Shown here: positions 33,293 through 35,886 of the stretch, piece after piece | How positions within the stretch are numbered: position 1 is the stretch's first letter | How the letters are laid out: every line of letters starts with the position of its first letter | Assembly: GCA_002698985.1 (NCBI GenBank) | Contig: PAAY01000062.1 | Span: 1-35,886 of the forward strand | Direction of reading: 5' to 3' | Source of the DNA: Saprospirales bacterium | GTDB lineage: Bacteria; Bacteroidota; Bacteroidia; Chitinophagales; Saprospiraceae | Length of the DNA: 35,886 bases | The notes under the pieces: generated by a model | What the model was told of the DNA's origin: nothing | Databases searched by the model: none | The model's input: only the letters and a program-made list of their open reading frames with translations | Translations under genes and position numbers: made by a program

Positions 33293-33358
33293 GTTGTGGT
33301 TGTGGTTGTGGAGGGTTATGGGGGATTATAAGGATTATTAGGGATTATGGAGGATTAT
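33293..33358. repeat. GTTGTG and GGATTAT repeat tracts upstream of the oxidoreductase gene
   Basis: Three perfect GTTGTG hexamers (33293-33310) are followed by four GGATTAT heptamers at 33323, 33332, 33342 and 33352, spaced 9-10 bp. The tract touches the start codon at 33292. Confidence 0.85.
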
Positions 33359-33508
33359 GAACAGTTCAGGTCTTCAAGTTCTTGGGTTCACTAAAAAAAG
33401 CGGCCACCTCGTCGAAAGATGTAATTTCTGTATGCAAATGTAGGCTCTGTCCGGCATTTGAAAATTCAAATTGACGTCGGTATTGATGAAGTGGGGGGTG
33501 CAGAGGAC

Positions 33509-34132
33509 TTATGAATTGGACTTTTTGCCCCGTGCCGATACCGATATTGGCATCCGGGTCCCTGTTCTGCCAGTAACCTCATCGAGGTTCAGAACCTCGC
33601 ATCCGGTCTCGCTGTCGGTGACCAGCACGGTATAGCTTCCCGGATCATAGATCAGCGGGTTGGCCACCGTTGGGTCACTAATCCCATTGCCGGGAGCCGT
33701 TTTCCACGCATAGGCGTAATTACCACTCCCCCCGGAGACTTCCACCTCGGCGCTGCCGTAGCCGCCGGGGCAGATGCAGGTGGGGGTGAGGGATTGGATG
33801 GTGAGTTCCGAGCCTACTACAAGGCCGCAGGATTGGGCACTGCAGCCATCGTCAGACGCTACCGTGACACAGTAATTACTGGGTGCAAGATTGGTCAGTA
33901 CACTGCTAACATCATTTTCCTCCACCAGCAGAACGTTTCCCTCGGTATCGGTCCAGGTGAACTGAAAAGGCGGGGCATAATCCTCTGTCAGGACTATCAG
34001 TTCAATGCCTCCATCGTTGGAGCAAGCATTGGTAATGTTGATGGAAAAGTCATTCTGCCCGGAAAGCCATGGAAAATATACAGCAAAGGCAAGGGATAAG
34101 AGGTAAAGCGTAAGGAATATGGTGGATTTCAT
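33509..34132 (-). CDS. Secreted protein with two SprB-like repeats, no sorting domain
   Basis: The 207-residue product starts with a signal peptide (MKSTIFLTLYLLSLAFAVYF ... SGQ). It has two repeats of SprB type: one with FQFTWTDTEGN ... LAPSNYCVTVASDDGCSAQS, the other with GSAEVEVSGGSGNYAYAWKTAPGNG ... DPGSYTVLVTDSETGCEV. Such repeats occur in the gliding adhesin SprB and many other T9SS cargo proteins. Here the protein ends shortly after the second repeat in a basic tail (RGKKSNS) with no T9SS sorting domain. It may be truncated or use another route to the surface. The plus strand past the stop shows no obvious sorting-domain remnant. Confidence 0.7.
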   Translation of the reverse strand: MKSTIFLTLYLLSLAFAVYFPWLSGQNDFSINITNACSNDGGIELIVLTEDYAPPFQFTWTDTEGNVLLVEENDVSSVLTNLAPSNYCVTVASDDGCSAQSCGLVVGSELTIQSLTPTCICPGGYGSAEVEVSGGSGNYAYAWKTAPGNGISDPTVANPLIYDPGSYTVLVTDSETGCEVLNLDEVTGRTGTRMPISVSARGKKSNS

Positions 34133-34196
34133 TACGATGGGTTTAGATTTTTGAAAATGAGATACTATCGTTGAAGTAAGCCGCTAGCTGACTGTA

Positions 34197-35327
34197 TTAA
34201 TTAGTCAATTGCTCAAGCAATTTGGCACCTAATTTTTTCACATGTACTGATGCATCTTGCCTTGGGAGTTTTTTTAGATGGGCTTCAATCGCTGCCTGTT
34301 CTAAATCACCGATATTCCCTTCCTTGATCAAGCGTTCATACTGTGCAATCACATCCTCATCTGAAAAAACGATCAAACCGTATAGTGCATTCAGCCGGAC
34401 CGTCTTGTTGTCACTCATAGTGCTTTGCAGTAGATAGGATTTGATGTTGTTTTTATATTCCTCATTTTTTATAAGCATAAATATACGTCCATGTACATAG
34501 GCTGGCTTACATCTTTTGTCAGTTAAAATCAATTGTACAAGTTTCTCATTGTAATTGGCATTTTCAACCAAAGAGATTAGCCCACATAAATAGTCAAGTT
34601 CATATTCTTCAAATGAAGGCTTGATGGAGAGATTTTCCGAATCGTTATTTTCAAAAAATGCAAAAAGATCATCAACAATCAGGCTGTCTATTTCGTGGAT
34701 ATATGGTTCAATGAAATTGAACTTGGTTAGGGGTGGTCCTACCCATTGCTTCAGTCTCAACTTAAGATAGTAGGGTGAGTAAATTTGCCAACCTTCAATA
34801 GCGCTACGCCAGCTACCAGGCTGATAGTAGTAATCATACTGGGATCGAATATATTTTTTAAAGTATTCCAGCTTTTCTTTTCTGTTCAAACCCAGGCTGC
34901 CGAATTTCAGGGAATGAATGGTTGTTTCAAATGCTTCCAATATGCTGAATTGTTCATTGGCAGTTTGACAGGCATAGTGGTTATTCCGGTGAACTGGTTC
35001 CCATTCTCTTTTGAAAAATTCCTGTTGCCTGTTGTAGCTGTCAATTATCTCTGGTACTAGATTGTATTCCTTTGAGTATGCAAGACTTTTAAGCAAAGGT
35101 AGAACGGAGTCTAAATCAGGTTGCACACTCCTGACATAGTACACGGAATCCAAGAACTGTTTTTCATTTCCGAAAAAGAAAGTAACTTCAATGCTATCTG
35201 TTGAAACAGGAAAAAGGACTGCCTCTAACCTTTCTACAAGATTGTTATTATAATTACTTTGTGCAGCACATATTCCTGCGGATAAAAGAAATAAAGTGAA
35301 CAAATAAAAACGATCAGGTAAATTCAT
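34197..35327 (-). CDS. Unrecognised secreted protein with HEAT-like C-terminus
   Basis: The 376-residue protein has a signal peptide (MNLPDRFYLFTLFLLSAGICAAQ) and no lipobox. The mature part is rich in aromatic and charged residues and predicted mostly helical. The last third (TVRLNALYGLIVFSDEDVIAQYERLIKEG, then LEQAAIEAHLKKLP) resembles HEAT-type helical repeats. I do not recognise the family. The gene lies in AT-rich DNA between the SprB-like gene and a transposase fragment, so it may belong to a recently gained segment. No function is proposed. Confidence 0.65.
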   Translation of the reverse strand: MNLPDRFYLFTLFLLSAGICAAQSNYNNNLVERLEAVLFPVSTDSIEVTFFFGNEKQFLDSVYYVRSVQPDLDSVLPLLKSLAYSKEYNLVPEIIDSYNRQQEFFKREWEPVHRNNHYACQTANEQFSILEAFETTIHSLKFGSLGLNRKEKLEYFKKYIRSQYDYYYQPGSWRSAIEGWQIYSPYYLKLRLKQWVGPPLTKFNFIEPYIHEIDSLIVDDLFAFFENNDSENLSIKPSFEEYELDYLCGLISLVENANYNEKLVQLILTDKRCKPAYVHGRIFMLIKNEEYKNNIKSYLLQSTMSDNKTVRLNALYGLIVFSDEDVIAQYERLIKEGNIGDLEQAAIEAHLKKLPRQDASVHVKKLGAKLLEQLTN

Positions 35328-35394
35328 GTCACAATTTTAAAAAAAAATCAACATTGATGCTGTATTCATGAAAAGGGTTGTTGCGGTATGATAA

Positions 35395-35778
35395 TCAACA
35401 ATTTAGGCAAAAATTCCAAAGACCTACACAGATGCCAGCCAACGAATTATAAAGTTCAATGTTTCTGCACCGCAAACGGTCAGACAAAAATCTATATCGT
35501 TTGAATCCTCCAATGGAGTGTTCAACTTTAATTCTGATGGAGTTACGCTGTTTGTTCTCTAATTTTTGATACTCCGTCAAAGCTTTGTTCTTTGATTTTT
35601 TAAACGGGATACTGAGCCTCTCAGTGGAATAATCCTTGTCAACACCCTGAAATCCAAGATCTATATGTAAATGATGTTCATCGAACCATAGATGGCTTTC
35701 GGGCGGTAGTTCAGTTTTTAAAATGCTGTAGTCATGAGAAGACCCAGAATAAGCTTCACTCAGGTATTTAATCTCCAA
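35395..35778 (-). mobile_element. 5'-truncated IS5-type (DDE_Tnp_4-like) transposase
   Basis: The 127-residue frame holds the C-terminal half of an IS5-superfamily transposase: YSGSSHDYSIL, IDLGFQG (an acidic residue of the DDE set), and IRIKVEHSIGGFKRYRFLSDRLRCR (containing the final Glu). The frame extends upstream only to a stop codon near 35810, and no N-terminal HTH domain or first catalytic Asp region is present within the remaining bases. A sequence like an IS end (GTTGTGCAAAACTC on the minus strand, about 35840-35855) lies 60-80 bp upstream, so an internal deletion is possible. The window ends too soon to decide. Confidence 0.7.
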
Positions 35779-35886
35779 CTTTTTGGTAGCAATAGTCCGT
35801 GAAAGTATTTAATGTATAAAAGGGTGAAAGTTCTAAGTTTGAGTTTTGCACAACTTACACGAAGAACAATCACCCAATGAGTACAA

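Noticed and set aside
33293-33358. CRISPR-like array
   Set aside because: The repeats are 6-7 bp with 2-3 bp between them, far from CRISPR repeat and spacer lengths, and no cas gene is present.

Overview
The window comes from a Bacteroidota chromosome, most likely the Saprospirales or a close relative. The lineage is inferred from family content. The evidence is a gliding-motility lipoprotein (GldB), several secreted proteins with the C-terminal sorting domain of the type IX secretion system (T9SS), SprB-like repeats, a DUF5686 outer-membrane protein with a carboxypeptidase-regulatory-like N-domain, OmpH/Skp paralogues, BshA, RNase Y, and intergenic boxes matching the Bacteroidota promoter motif TAnnTTTG. 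No tRNA, rRNA or CRISPR array was seen.

Layout. 0.3-7.5 kb: envelope and lipid genes. These are a PorT-like beta-barrel, gldB, a desaturase that resembles eukaryotic sphingolipid delta-4 desaturases along its whole length, a CDP-alcohol phosphatidyltransferase translationally coupled to a DUF4833 protein, and a large DUF5686 protein. A heptanucleotide repeat tract separates the convergent gldB and desaturase genes. 7.8-14.3 kb: a CarH-like MerR regulator lacking the expected cobalamin-ligand histidine, a large T9SS cargo protein, bshA, a tiny protein made of little more than a signal peptide and a sorting domain, and an O-methyltransferase. 14.5-18.2 kb (minus strand): an ECF sigma / anti-sigma-like / DUF4097 adhesin operon and two tandem periplasmic chaperones of equal length. 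18.4-26.1 kb: a lipoprotein and xerD on the minus strand, then a plus-strand housekeeping run pheT, small coiled-coil gene, zapA, rny.

From about 26.2 kb the DNA becomes more mosaic. A small lipoprotein gene in AT-rich DNA lies between two nearly identical terminator hairpins. It is followed by an AT-rich T9SS protein gene and a minimal nucleotidyltransferase broken by one in-frame stop. GC-richer core genes resume at 29.4-33.3 kb (phosphohexomutase, ElaA-type acetyltransferase, VAT-1-like oxidoreductase). The right edge is AT-rich again, with a SprB-like secreted protein, an unrecognised secreted protein and a 5'-truncated IS5-type transposase.

No complete new multi-gene system was found. 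The strongest leads are the DEGS-like desaturase beside a phospholipid-synthesis pair, the coiled-coil gene next to zapA, the regulator that has lost its cobalamin ligand, the stand-alone sorting-domain protein, and the terminator-bracketed islet.
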